NCBI GenBank assembly: GCA_027587225.1
Contig: JAPDDQ010000034.1
Span: forward strand, 1 to 64,000
Source: Solirubrobacter taibaiensis
GTDB taxonomy: Bacteria; Actinomycetota; Thermoleophilia; Solirubrobacterales; Solirubrobacteraceae
DNA: 64,000 nt
Direction of reading: 5' to 3'
The notes beneath the pieces are model-generated. The model was not told the DNA's origin. It did no database searches and worked only from the letters and a program-made list of their open reading frames with translations. The position numbers were made by a program, and so were the translations under genes. Every line of letters begins with the position of its first letter. The stretch's first letter is position 1. Below are positions 1 to 9,562 of this stretch, piece by piece.

Positions 1-3000
1 TCTTGGTCCACGCACCGCCATTGACGCGGTACTCGGTGTAGTCCACACCCGAGCCCGGCACGGTGCCGCCACCCGAAGTGACGGTGATCTTGCCGACCAT
101 CCCTTCCCACTCGGTGGCGCCCTTGTGGCCGTGGATCTTGCAGATGAACGTGTACGTCCCTGCCTGATCGACCACGCGGGAGATGGACGGACCGCCGGGC
201 AGCACGATCGGCAGATCGCCCGTGACCAGCAGGGTGCCATCCGACAGCGCACCCTCGCCCGGCTTGATCCACCACAGATCGTGCGGAGCGCCGGCCGTGG
301 CCGCCGGGAAGTTCCAGCGGACCGTGTCACCGACCTTGGCCGACACCGCGTTCGGATCCCACGTGGCCGGCAGGGCGTTGACGTCGAGCGTCGCCGCCGG
401 GCCGCCGGTACCCGTCCCGGCCTCAGCCGGATCGGTCGCCGACAGCGTCACGCTGACCGGACCGGTGTACGTCCCACCCGCGCCCGGCGCGGCCGGGTTG
501 AGCGCGTGGGTCGTGACCGGCGGCGTCTTCTCCGCCTCCGGCCCGATCGTGAAGTCGACCGACTTGGTCGTCTCCACGTTGCCCGCGACGTCGGTCGAGC
601 GGTACTCGACCTTGTGCGCGCCGTTCCCGGAGACCGTGACCGGCCCCTGGGCCGAGCCCGCGTCGAGCGGCTGCACGCGGACGTTGCGGTAGTCGATCAC
701 GTCGGACGTGCCGTGGTTCTGCAGGCCGATGTAGCCCCGCGCGAACTGGCGGTCCGTGGTGGACGGGTCACCGCTGCGGGAGGACTGCTTGCCCGGGGTG
801 TTCTCGAACACCTGGAGCACCACACCGTTGCGGATCATCGTGTACGTCTGGCCGACGACCTTGATCTCGTAATCCACCCACGTGTTCTTGGGCTGGACGT
901 TGGCCTGCGTGGCGTTCAGCGGCGAGAAGTTGTAGACCGAACCGGTCTTCTGCGTCTCGCTCGCCTGGTTGTCGTTGACCTGGATCTCGTGGCCGCAGTA
1001 GATCGCGACCCACGCCGGATCGGTCTGGCCCGAGCCGACCTGGCACGGGAAGCGCGTGGCGGCCGGGCGAGCGGCTGCCTCCACCGGGTTCGGGAAGCGC
1101 ACGAACGCGCCGCCGTTGCCGTTGGAGCCGGTGCCCGAATCGCGCCACTGGAACTTCAGCGAGAAGTCGCCGTAGTCCTTGACCGGGTACCAGGGCATGC
1201 CCAGGCCCCCGTTCGTGCGGAAGAACCCACCGTCAGCGGCGTTCCACGTCAGGCCACCCGGGCCGGCCTGCGCCCACTTGGCGTAGTCGGCCTGCGTGTT
1301 GAGGATCGTCTCCTCCTCGGCGTACGGCTTCCACTCGCCGCCGTCGACGCGGATCTCCGTCTTCGCCACGCCGGAGGTCGCGTCCGTGGCGTCCAGGTCA
1401 ACCGCGACCGGACCCGCGTAGCTGGCCTTCGGCGCCTCGCCGTTGAGCTTGGCCGTGGTGACCGGGCCGGTCTTGTCGACCTTGATCGTGACCGTCTTGG
1501 TGGCCTCGACGTTGCCGCTCTTGTCGGTCGAGCGGTACTCGATGACGCGCGTACCGTCGCTGGTCACGTTGAACGGAGCGCTGTACGCGGTCCAGCTCGC
1601 GGCACCCTGCTCGCGGTACTCGGTCTTCTCGACACCCGAGCCGCCGTTGTTGTCGGTCGCGGCGAGCGTCACCCGCACGTCCGACTTGTAGAAGCCACCC
1701 GTCCCGTCCGGCGCGGCCGGAGCGAGCGTGTGGGTGGTGCTGGGCGCCGACGTGTCGCCGGTGGTGCCGCAGCCGTCGGCCTCGAGCGTGAACGACTCGA
1801 GCTCGACCGTCTTGTTCGCCGAGGCGCCGTCGCGCTTGCCGAACACGCCGACCCGCAGGCCACCGGCCTGGGACAGGTACTGAGTGACCGAGATCGGCGC
1901 GCCGAACGTCGTGAACGTGACGCCGTCCAGCGACGTCCCCGTGGTCACCGTCTTGGCCACGTCGTCATAGGCGAGCTGCACCCAGACGTAATCGCCGTTG
2001 ACCGCGAGCGCACCCGAGTTCGGCCATGGCACGGTCGCCGGCGGCAGCGTGATCGCCGCGTTGTTGGACGTCAGCACCCGCTCTGCCCACTTGCCCGGCT
2101 GGTTGCCGGTCGTGTTCGGGTCGGTGTCGTTCTTGAACTGCACCGTCGCCTTGACGAAGTGGTTCGGGTTGATGCTGTTGATCAGCCCCAGCCCGAGCGC
2201 CTCGCCATCCGCGGTCAGACCCGCGTGGACGACCTTCGCGGTCGCCTTCCACGAGCCGGCCGGGGCCTGCTGCAGCAGGATCTGGGCGTTGGCGTTGGCC
2301 GCGTAGAAGTCGGCCTGGCGCAGCGGGACCTGCAGGCGGCCGTTGGCCACCGTCGGGTTGGCACCCGTGATCGGGTTCACCAGGGCCCACTTCGGGTCGA
2401 TGGTGGTGCCGGTGAACTCGTCCGTCTGCGGGCAGCCGGCGGTGCCGCCGCAGTTGTCGCCGGCCGTCTGCGGATCGGAACCCGAGACGACGTTGAACGC
2501 GTCGAACTGGACGGTGTCGTCGGGCGCGCCGTCGTGCTTGGCGAACACGCCCACCCGCAGGCCACCGGCCTGGGAGAGGTACTGCGTGACCGAGATCGGA
2601 GCGCCGAACGACGCGAACGTCGTGCCGTTGGCGGAGCTCCAGGTCGTGACCTGCTTGGTCGCGTCGTCATAGACGAAGCGGACGTACACGTACTCGCCGG
2701 TCAGGTTCAGCGCGCCCGAGTTGGGCCACGGAACGGTCGCCGGCGGCAGGATGACCGACGCGTTGTTGGCGGTCAGCACCCGCTCCGCCCACTTGCCCGG
2801 CTGGTTGCCGGCCGTGTTCGGATCGGCGTCGCCCTTGTACTGGAGCGTCGTCTTGAGCAGGTGGTTCGGGTTGGTGCTGTTGATCAGCGCCAGACCCGCC
2901 GCCTTGCCATCCGCGTTGATGGTCGCGTGCTTGAACTTCGCGGTCGCGACCCACGAGCCCGAGGGCACGTTCTGCAGCAGCGTCTGAGACGTCGCCGTTG

Positions 3001-6000
3001 ACGTGTACAGGTCGCCACGGAGCATCGGCATCGTGAGATGGCCGCCGCCCACGGTGGGCGGATTGGCCGCCACCGGGTTGAGGACCGACCACTTCGGATC
3101 CACCCCGGCACCGGCGAACTGATCCGACAGCGGGTTGCATCCGCTGCCACCGCAGTTGTCACCGGCCGTCTGCGGGTCGGACGAGCTCACGACGTTGAAC
3201 GCGTCGAACTGCACCGTGTCGTCGGGCGCGCCGTCGTGCTTGGCGAACACACCGACACGCAGGCCACCGGCCTGGGACAGGTACTGCGTCACCGAGATCG
3301 GCGCACCGAAGGACGTGAACGTCGTCCCGTTCGTCGAGCTCCACGTGGTGACCGTCTTGGCCGCGTCGTCATAGACGAACCGGACCCAGACGTAATCGCC
3401 GGCCAGCGTGAGGCCGCCCGAGTTGGGCCACGGCACCGTCGCCGGCGGCAGCGTCACCGCGGCGTTGTTGGACGTCAGCACGCGCTCCGCCCACTTGCCC
3501 GGCTGGTTGCCGGCCGTGTTCGGATCGACGTCGCCCTTGTACTGCAGCGTCGTCTTGAGCAGGTGGTTCGGGTTGAGGCTGTTGATCAGCGCCAGACCCG
3601 CCGCCTTGCCGTCCGCGTTGATGGTCGCGTGGGCGAACTTCGCCGTCGCGACCCACGAGCCCGAGGGCACGTTCTGGAGGACCGTCTGGGCGGTGCCCTG
3701 GGCCTCGTAGAGGTCGCCACGCAGCATCGGCAGCGTCAGGTGACCGCCGCCCACGGTGGGCGCGTTGCCCGCCGCCGGGTTGACGACCTGCCACTTCGGA
3801 TCGAGGGCGGTGCCGTTGAACTGATCCGACAGCGGGTTGCAGGAGCCGCCGCCACCGGGCGAGTCGATCGCGAACGTGACCGAACCGACCGGGTCGGAGA
3901 CGTTGCCCGCCTTGTCACGGGCGCGGTACTCGACCGTGTGCGTGCCGGTGCCGCTGACCGTGAACTTGGTCTCGAACGGATCCACGTTGCCCGTGTTGTC
4001 CGCGCGGGTCCAGGCGCCACCGTCGACGCGACGCTCGATCCACTCGACGCCGGAGGCGCCGGTGCCGTCGGTCGCGCGCACGGTGACCTCCACCGGCGCG
4101 GTGTAGCGGCCGGCGGGCGTCGCACCGTTGAGCTGAACGGTCACCGTCGGCGCCGAGGCGTCGTTGCCGACCGTCACGCTCGTCGTCTTGCTGGCCTTCT
4201 CGCCGTCGGCGTACGTCACCGTCAGCTTGGCCGTGTAGGTGCCGGGCTCCGCGTACAGATGGCGCGGGTTCGCGGCGCTGGACACCGGGGTGCCGTCGCC
4301 GAAGTCCCACTCGTAGAGGACGCCGCCGGTCGCGCCGATCGAGAACTCCACTTCGCGCGCGGTCGTCGTCGCCTTCCACTGCGGGTCAGGCCCAGGCGTA
4401 TCGGACCCACCCGTGTAGGAGATCTTGTACATGCCCGCGTTGTTGCCGGTCGTGAAGAAGCCTTCGTAGACCTGCACGTACAACGCGCCGTCGGCACCGA
4501 ACTTGGAGTCCATGTAGTTCGCGCCCCACGGGAGACCGCCGCGGAAGCTGTCCGCGTAGATCGGCTGTGCGCCGTCCTGGTCGGTGGCGGGGTCGAGCAG
4601 CAGCGCGTGCTTGGCGCTCGAGTTGCCGTAGTCGTTGAGGAACCAGCGGCCGTCCCAGTACTCCGGCCAGCGGACCGAGGTGTCGGTCGCCGAGTCGTTG
4701 TAGCGGTAGACCGGGCCTGTGAACACCGTCGCGCCAGACGCGGTGATGTACGGGCACTTCTGGGTCGGCGTTCCGCCGTAGTCCGGCGCGGAGCCGGCCC
4801 CGAGCGGGCGAGCGAACTCCGGGCAGCCGTTGCCGTTACCCGGGTTGCCGCGGCTGTACCAGACGTTCAGCGCGCGAGCCGTGCCCGCGTCCTTGCCCGT
4901 GCCGGTGGTGTGCGGCAACGTCGTCAGACCCGTGTTGTTCTGCGAGTCGTTGACGAGGTTCTTGCAGTCGTACCAGCCGTTCGTCGGGCTGGCGGCCGGA
5001 CCGCCGTTGGTGAAGCCGGGGCCGTTGGTCGTGCGCAGCGAACCGTCCGCCACACGATCGCGGTACGGCTGCTGGCTGCCCATGCAGTACGGCCAGCCGT
5101 AGTTGCCGGCGGACGGCAACTGCGTGGCGTTCTCGTACGTCGACGGGCCCTGCGTGGCCGACGGGCCGCCGGCGTCCGGGCCGACCCACGCGGCGTACGG
5201 GATGTCCGTCTTCGGGTCGATCGCCAGACGCGACGGGTTGCGCAAGCCCATGGCGTAGATCTCGGGCTTGGTCTGGTTGCCGTTGCCCTCGGTCCCGCTG
5301 AACAGGTTCGGACCGTTGGGTGAGCTCGCCGTCGGGAGGCTGTAGGTCGTGCCCACGCCCGGCGTCGCGTTCGCCCCGTCCGCCAACTGCTCGATCGGGT
5401 TCAGGCGCAGCATCTTGCCGTTGTAATCGTTCGTGTTGCCCGCCGTCCGGCGCGCGTCACGAATCGAGAAGTTGGCCGTGCCGCAGTGGTTGTTGGAGAC
5501 CTCGGTCGCGGGACCGGTCGGGCACTTGATGCCCGGGTGGTTGCCCGAGTAGCCGTTGGTGCTCTGCGACGAGTTCGAGTCACCCGTCGTGACGTAGAGG
5601 TTGCCCTCGGAGTCGAAGCCCATGCCGCCGCCGCGGTGGCAGCAGCTGTAGACCTGCGAGTCGTACTCGAAGATCTTGACCTCGGAGTTCATCTTCAGCT
5701 GCTTCGTGGTCAGGTCGACCGTGAAGCGCGAGATGCGGCCCTTGGCGATCTTCGTGATCCGGCGCGCGTCACCGTCGGCCAGGCCCGGCAGGACCGGGTT
5801 GTCCGGGTTGAACGTCGGGAAGTACTGCAAGTAGATGTGGCCCGTGGTCGTGAAGTCGGGCGACACCGCGATGCCCAGCAGACCGGTCTCGATCTTGCCG
5901 TTGATCTCGTCTCCGCCCCCACGGTCGCCGTAGACCGGGATCACGCCGACCTTCGTCGTGCCGCTGTTGACGGTGGCGGTGGCGGCCTTCGGATCGAAGA

Positions 6001-8362
6001 CGTGAATCGTGCCGCAGCCCACGCCGACGTTGCGGTTGGCGAAGTCGAGGATGCGGGGGCTCGAGGCCTGGCCGATCATCGCGCCGCGCTGGGCGTCCGT
6101 GCGGCAATCCGCGCGGCCGATGTAGAACATCCAGCCGTTCGGCGCCGGCGAGACGCCGTGCGACTCACCGCTGTTGTCGAGGTTGCCGCTCGCGGCGTTG
6201 ATCACGCGCTGCGTCGAGTAGTTGCTCAGGATCGTGGCCTTGCAGCCGCCACGGACGAGGCCCGCGGACCACTGGATGGCGCCGAGCAGCTGCTTGCGCA
6301 GGTTCGCCTCGCCGTACGCGGCCGCGGTGCGACCGAGGCCGGTGTAGAACGAGCGGCCGCCCTGGTAGTCGCGGCACCACGAGATCGGCCAGTCCGTGCC
6401 GCCGGTCGTCGTGCCGTCGCCGGCCGCCGCGCCGGGAGCGCGGTAGCGGGCCACGGTGTGGACCGTGCCCGTCGGACGCGTGGTCCAGCGGTACCAGACG
6501 TCGTTGACCGTGGACTCCAGCGGGAGCTCACGCGTCGCGGGATGCACGCGGTCGCCGGCGACGAGCACCTGATCGCTCGCGGCCGTCGGGCTGGCGGCGT
6601 CGGGACGAGCGCCGATCAGCCCGGTGACGAACGCGCTGGAGGTCTCGGCCTCCGCGGCGCCACCGATGCCGACGAACCCGCCGCCGGCCTCGATGAAGCC
6701 CTGCAGCGCGGTCTCCTGCGCCGCGTTGAGCAGGTCACCCTTGTTGTCGAGGAAGACCACCGCGCGGTAGTTCGCGAGGTTCGCGGCCGTGAACGCGGTC
6801 GCGCTGGAGGTGTTCTCCACCACGAAGTCGTTCGCGTCGGCGAGCGCCTTCAGGGCGGTGACGCCGGCCGTGTTGACCGCATCGGTGGCGCCGGTGAAGG
6901 CGAGCACCTTGGGCGGCACCTGCGCGCCCGCGATCAGGATCCGCTCGACCGCGTCGTCGCTGTTGGAGTCGACGACGATGCGCGCGACCGACGTGTAGTT
7001 GCTGCGCGTCGGCTTGAAGCCGGCGTTGATGACGCAGGACGCGTTGCGCGCGAGCGTCTTGCCGCGGCAGTCGTCGCTGACGATGGCGAAGTCGGCGGCG
7101 GTAGCGGCGCCGCCGTCGGTGTCTTCGGCTTCGATCTTGATCGCATCAGCGCCGCTGGCGATGACCAGCGGGGCGTCGCCGTCGTTGGTGACGGTGATCG
7201 GCGCCTGGTTGGCCGACGCCGGCGTGCCCTTGGGCACCGACGGGAAGAGCTTCGGAGCGGCCTTCAGGGAAGGCTTGGGATCGGCGCGGAGCGCCTTGGC
7301 GCCTTCACCCGCGTTGGTGAACGGGTTGAAGTTCGTGACGCCGCCCAGCGCGACCGGATCGCGCTCGGAGAAGTAGTACCGCGTCTTGTTCTTGGCCGAC
7401 GCGAACAGCGGCGCGAAGTTGATGGAGCCCTGGCCGAGGATGCGCTGCTCGTTGTCACCGCAGTCCGGGCGGATGCCGCCCGCGACCATGTCCTTGACGT
7501 GGAACGAGATCACGCGGCGGCCGAACTTCTGGATCATCGAGTTGACGTAGGCCGCGCCGACGCCCGGATCGACCGGGACCGCATGACCTGAAGCACCACA
7601 GACGGCCCAGCCGATGTCGATCTGCGCGACGACCCAGCGCGGGTCGGTGCGCTCCATGACGATCTCCCACGCGCTCTTGAGCTGGCCGTCACCCTGCGTG
7701 TCGGTGAAGCGCGTGCTGAACTCGGCGTTGTGGTTGTGGAAGTACGCGGGCCCGACGCCGGCCTCGACCGAGCGCTTGCCCAGCTTGTTGAGCTGCGCCG
7801 CGGTCGCCAAGGTCTGCGTGTAGCTGCCGAGGCCACCCGCACCGGCGGAGCTGCCGTCGCCGATGTGGTCCTGGCCGAGGATCTTCGCGTGCGCGATCTC
7901 CCCGTCCCAGCGGCCCTCGCTGAGCCCACCGTGGCGGGCCGGGAAGCGGATTCCGTACTTGTCACCCAGCGCGCGGAGCGCCACTGAACCCTGCAGATTG
8001 CCCTGCGGGTTGCCGTCGGTCGGGAACGGATTGCCCGGGTAGCCGTAGAGCTCGACGTTCTTTATGTCATTCGCCTGCAGGAACGCGAACAGGCGCTCCA
8101 GCCGCGCGTTGACGGTGTTCGCCGGCATCGTCGGCGTGCAGTACGGCGTCGCGGGTTGCGGCGACGGGGGACACAAGATCTCCCCGGAACCACCGCTCAG
8201 GTAGTCCCTGAAGTTGTAGAGCTGAATACCGCTCTGACCCACGGGTGCACCCTCGCCCATGGACGGCGCGCGTTGCGCCTCCGCGCTCCCCGCCGTCACG
8301 AGCAGCGCGCTCGCCGTCAACGCAGCCGCAGCCGCACGCAGCACCTTCCGGTGTCCCAGCAA
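1..8362 (-). CDS. giant secreted multidomain protein: isomerase-like barrel, ThuA, sugar dehydrogenase, PKD, OmpL47-like, DUF1080, cupredoxin (3' end outside window)
   Basis: An open frame of at least 2,787 codons leaves the left edge, so its stop is not visible. The start is TTG at 8362, behind a GGAGGAGAGG Shine-Dalgarno and after an in-frame TGA. An N-terminal signal peptide (about 1-32) indicates export. Order by residue: sugar-phosphate isomerase/AP-endonuclease-2-like TIM barrel (46-345), ASPM/Hydin-like beta domain (385-478), ThuA-like domain (482-708), PQQ-type sugar dehydrogenase propeller (712-1310, with a CCHRGG motif), PKD (1325-1402), OmpL47-like Ig domain (1403-1505), three 234-residue concanavalin-like repeats (1507-2195), OmpL47-like domains, a DUF1080/3-keto-disaccharide-hydrolase-like domain, and a cupredoxin with His, Cys-x2-His and Met copper ligands. 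It probably oxidises or processes sugars outside the cell. The domain names come from family resemblance; substrate is unknown. Confidence 0.9.
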   Translation of the reverse strand, partial: MLGHRKVLRAAAAALTASALLVTAGSAEAQRAPSMGEGAPVGQSGIQLYNFRDYLSGGSGEILCPPSPQPATPYCTPTMPANTVNARLERLFAFLQANDIKNVELYGYPGNPFPTDGNPQGNLQGSVALRALGDKYGIRFPARHGGLSEGRWDGEIAHAKILGQDHIGDGSSAGAGGLGSYTQTLATAAQLNKLGKRSVEAGVGPAYFHNHNAEFSTRFTDTQGDGQLKSAWEIVMERTDPRWVVAQIDIGWAVCGASGHAVPVDPGVGAAYVNSMIQKFGRRVISFHVKDMVAGGIRPDCGDNEQRILGQGSINFAPLFASAKNKTRYYFSERDPVALGGVTNFNPFTNAGEGAKALRADPKPSLKAAPKLFPSVPKGTPASANQAPITVTNDGDAPLVIASGADAIKIEAEDTDGGAATAADFAIVSDDCRGKTLARNASCVINAGFKPTRSNYTSVARIVVDSNSDDAVERILIAGAQVPPKVLAFTGATDAVNTAGVTALKALADANDFVVENTSSATAFTAANLANYRAVVFLDNKGDLLNAAQETALQGFIEAGGGFVGIGGAAEAETSSAFVTGLIGARPDAASPTAASDQVLVAGDRVHPATRELPLESTVNDVWYRWTTRPTGTVHTVARYRAPGAAAGDGTTTGGTDWPISWCRDYQGGRSFYTGLGRTAAAYGEANLRKQLLGAIQWSAGLVRGGCKATILSNYSTQRVINAASGNLDNSGESHGVSPAPNGWMFYIGRADCRTDAQRGAMIGQASSPRILDFANRNVGVGCGTIHVFDPKAATATVNSGTTKVGVIPVYGDRGGGDEINGKIETGLLGIAVSPDFTTTGHIYLQYFPTFNPDNPVLPGLADGDARRITKIAKGRISRFTVDLTTKQLKMNSEVKIFEYDSQVYSCCHRGGGMGFDSEGNLYVTTGDSNSSQSTNGYSGNHPGIKCPTGPATEVSNNHCGTANFSIRDARRTAGNTNDYNGKMLRLNPIEQLADGANATPGVGTTYSLPTASSPNGPNLFSGTEGNGNQTKPEIYAMGLRNPSRLAIDPKTDIPYAAWVGPDAGGPSATQGPSTYENATQLPSAGNYGWPYCMGSQQPYRDRVADGSLRTTNGPGFTNGGPAASPTNGWYDCKNLVNDSQNNTGLTTLPHTTGTGKDAGTARALNVWYSRGNPGNGNGCPEFARPLGAGSAPDYGGTPTQKCPYITASGATVFTGPVYRYNDSATDTSVRWPEYWDGRWFLNDYGNSSAKHALLLDPATDQDGAQPIYADSFRGGLPWGANYMDSKFGADGALYVQVYEGFFTTGNNAGMYKISYTGGSDTPGPDPQWKATTTAREVEFSIGATGGVLYEWDFGDGTPVSSAANPRHLYAEPGTYTAKLTVTYADGEKASKTTSVTVGNDASAPTVTVQLNGATPAGRYTAPVEVTVRATDGTGASGVEWIERRVDGGAWTRADNTGNVDPFETKFTVSGTGTHTVEYRARDKAGNVSDPVGSVTFAIDSPGGGGSCNPLSDQFNGTALDPKWQVVNPAAGNAPTVGGGHLTLPMLRGDLYEAQGTAQTVLQNVPSGSWVATAKFAHATINADGKAAGLALINSLNPNHLLKTTLQYKGDVDPNTAGNQPGKWAERVLTSNNAAVTLPPATVPWPNSGGLTLAGDYVWVRFVYDDAAKTVTTWSSTNGTTFTSFGAPISVTQYLSQAGGLRVGVFAKHDGAPDDTVQFDAFNVVSSSDPQTAGDNCGGSGCNPLSDQFAGAGVDPKWSVLNPVAANPPTVGGGHLTMPMLRGDLYTSTATSQTLLQNVPSGSWVATAKFKHATINADGKAAGLALINSTNPNHLLKTTLQYKGDADPNTAGNQPGKWAERVLTANNASVILPPATVPWPNSGALNLTGEYVYVRFVYDDATKQVTTWSSANGTTFASFGAPISVTQYLSQAGGLRVGVFAKHDGAPDDTVQFDAFNVVSGSDPQTAGDNCGGTAGCPQTDEFTGTTIDPKWALVNPITGANPTVANGRLQVPLRQADFYAANANAQILLQQAPAGSWKATAKVVHAGLTADGEALGLGLINSINPNHFVKATVQFKNDTDPNTTGNQPGKWAERVLTSNNAAITLPPATVPWPNSGALAVNGDYVWVQLAYDDVAKTVTTGTSLDGVTFTTFGAPISVTQYLSQAGGLRVGVFGKRDGASANKTVELESFTLEADGCGTTGDTSAPSTTHTLAPAAPDGTGGFYKSDVRVTLAATDNNGGSGVEKTEYREQGAASWTAYSAPFNVTSDGTRVIEYRSTDKSGNVEATKTVTIKVDKTGPVTTAKLNGEAPKASYAGPVAVDLDATDATSGVAKTEIRVDGGEWKPYAEEETILNTQADYAKWAQAGPGGLTWNAADGGFFRTNGGLGMPWYPVKDYGDFSLKFQWRDSGTGSNGNGGAFVRFPNPVEAAARPAATRFPCQVGSGQTDPAWVAIYCGHEIQVNDNQASETQKTGSVYNFSPLNATQANVQPKNTWVDYEIKVVGQTYTMIRNGVVLQVFENTPGKQSSRSGDPSTTDRQFARGYIGLQNHGTSDVIDYRNVRVQPLDAGSAQGPVTVSGNGAHKVEYRSTDVAGNVETTKSVDFTIGPEAEKTPPVTTHALNPAAPGAGGTYTGPVSVTLSATDPAEAGTGTGGPAATLDVNALPATWDPNAVSAKVGDTVRWNFPAATAGAPHDLWWIKPGEGALSDGTLLVTGDLPIVLPGGPSISRVVDQAGTYTFICKIHGHKGATEWEGMVGKITVTSGGGTVPGSGVDYTEYRVNGGAWTK
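1770..3841 (-). repeat. three tandem about-702-bp units inside the giant gene
   Basis: Three units lie head to tail at about 3140-3841, 2435-3139 and 1770-2434, and landmark positions recur every 702 bp (234 codons). Each encodes a concanavalin/DUF1349-like domain beginning with Cys and a D(Q/E)F-x-G motif and ending near a QTAGD-x-CGG stretch. The first two units are nearly identical in DNA over long stretches, while the third has diverged more. This points to recent internal duplication or homogenisation by gene conversion. Such domains commonly bind carbohydrate, which is inference here. Confidence 0.85.
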
Positions 8363-8448
8363 ACTTTTCCTCTCCTCCTTGAATGGACGCGTCGACACCC
8401 TTATGTCAGCGTCCACCACAAAACTCTACGCAATCCTGTACTAAGAGC

Positions 8449-8463
8449 GCAAGTTCAGCTTGC
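8449..8463. promoter_or_regulatory. small inverted repeat in the divergent promoter region
   Basis: GCAAG-TTCAG-CTTGC is a perfect 5-bp inverted repeat between the divergent starts at 8362 and 8504. Its position would suit an operator for one or both genes. Arms this short can arise by chance, so the call is weak. Confidence 0.25.
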
Positions 8464-8503
8464 AGAAGAACCTAAAGTCGCTGGTCGAGCGTATTCTGAG
8501 CCG

Positions 8504-9547
8504 ATGATCAGCGTGGGGATCGTGGGTCTGAGCGCCTCGGGAGGCTGGGCCGGTCGAGCCCACGTGCCCGCGCTGGCGGCCGTCGACGGCATCGAGCTGC
8601 GTGGCCTGGTGACAAGCTCGGCCGAATCGGGACGCGCCGCGAGCGCGGCCTTCGGGGTACCCGCGTACGAGTCGGTAAGTGCGCTCGCGCGGGCCGTCGA
8701 CCTCGTCGTGGTCACGGTCAAGGTTCCGCAGCATCGCGAGCTCGTGCTGCCGGCGCTGGAGCTGGGCGTGCCGGTGCTCAGCGAATGGCCGCTGGCGCTC
8801 GATCTGCGCCAGGCGGAGGAGTTGGAACGCGCCGCGGGCGAGACGCCGACGTTCGTCGGCCTGCAAGGGCGATCCGCGCCGGTGTTCCGCTGGCTGGCCG
8901 ACCTCGTCGCGAATGGCTACGTCGGCGACGTGTTGTCGGCGACCGTCGTCGCGTCGACGGAGGGATGGGGCAGCCCGGCGTCCGAGCGCATGCGCTACAC
9001 GCTCGACCGCGAGAACGGGGCGACGATGCTCACGATCGCGTTCGGGCACGCGATCGACACGGTGTCGATGGTCGTCGGCGAGCTCGATGACGTGGTCGCG
9101 ACGACCGCGACCCGGCGGGCGCAGGTCCCGCTCGCGGGCACCGAAGCCACCATCCCCATGACCGCCGAGGACCAGGTCGCGATCTCAGGCACGGTGACCG
9201 GCGGCGCGATCCTGTCCGCGCACTACCGCGGCGGCGTCAAGTCGGGGTTCTCGTTGCTCGTCGACGGCACCGAAGGCTCGCTCGAGATCTCGGCTCCCTC
9301 CCACCCGGGCCTTGCCCCCGTCACGGTGCGGGGAGCCGGCGAGCTGACGTTGCCGGGCGCCTACGACGCGTTCCCGCAGCTGGCCGGCACGCCGGTCCAC
9401 GCGCTCGCGCACGCGTACGCCGCGATCCGCGACGACCTCACCCGCGGCACCACCGTCGTCCCGGACTTCGCGCACGCCGTCAAGCGCCACCGGCTGCTGG
9501 ACGCGATCCAGCGTTCCGCCGCCACGGGGCAGCGAGTCCGTCCGTAG
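8504..9547 (+). CDS. Gfo/Idh/MocA family oxidoreductase
   Basis: A 347-residue NAD(P)-dependent oxidoreductase, normal length for the family. The N-terminus (GIVGLSASGGWAGRAHVPAL) has the Rossmann beta-strand and glycine-rich loop, here longer than the usual GxGxxG and typical of a subgroup close to galactose/lactose regulator Gal80-like proteins. A second motif near residue 92 (SEWPLALD) corresponds to the family's catalytic (E)KP segment, with Trp-Pro replacing Lys-Pro. That change means catalysis is not assured. The start at ATG 8504 is chosen because the Rossmann strand begins there; the open frame continues upstream without homology. It diverges from the giant sugar-enzyme gene, so a role in sugar or polyol metabolism, or in sensing, is plausible. 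Confidence 0.8.
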   Translation: MISVGIVGLSASGGWAGRAHVPALAAVDGIELRGLVTSSAESGRAASAAFGVPAYESVSALARAVDLVVVTVKVPQHRELVLPALELGVPVLSEWPLALDLRQAEELERAAGETPTFVGLQGRSAPVFRWLADLVANGYVGDVLSATVVASTEGWGSPASERMRYTLDRENGATMLTIAFGHAIDTVSMVVGELDDVVATTATRRAQVPLAGTEATIPMTAEDQVAISGTVTGGAILSAHYRGGVKSGFSLLVDGTEGSLEISAPSHPGLAPVTVRGAGELTLPGAYDAFPQLAGTPVHALAHAYAAIRDDLTRGTTVVPDFAHAVKRHRLLDAIQRSAATGQRVRP

Positions 9548-9562
9548 AGCACAATCCGCGCC

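Noticed and set aside
1770-3841. CRISPR-like or mobile repeat array
   Set aside because: The repeats are 702 bp, coding, in frame and without short spacers, so they are duplicated protein domains.
125-7591. Very long plus-strand open frames (958, 761 and 701 codons) at the left end
   Set aside because: They are antisense to the giant minus-strand gene, are dominated by Arg, Gly, Val and Asp as GC-rich shadow frames are, and have no recognisable domains, whereas the minus-strand frame gives continuous well-known domains.
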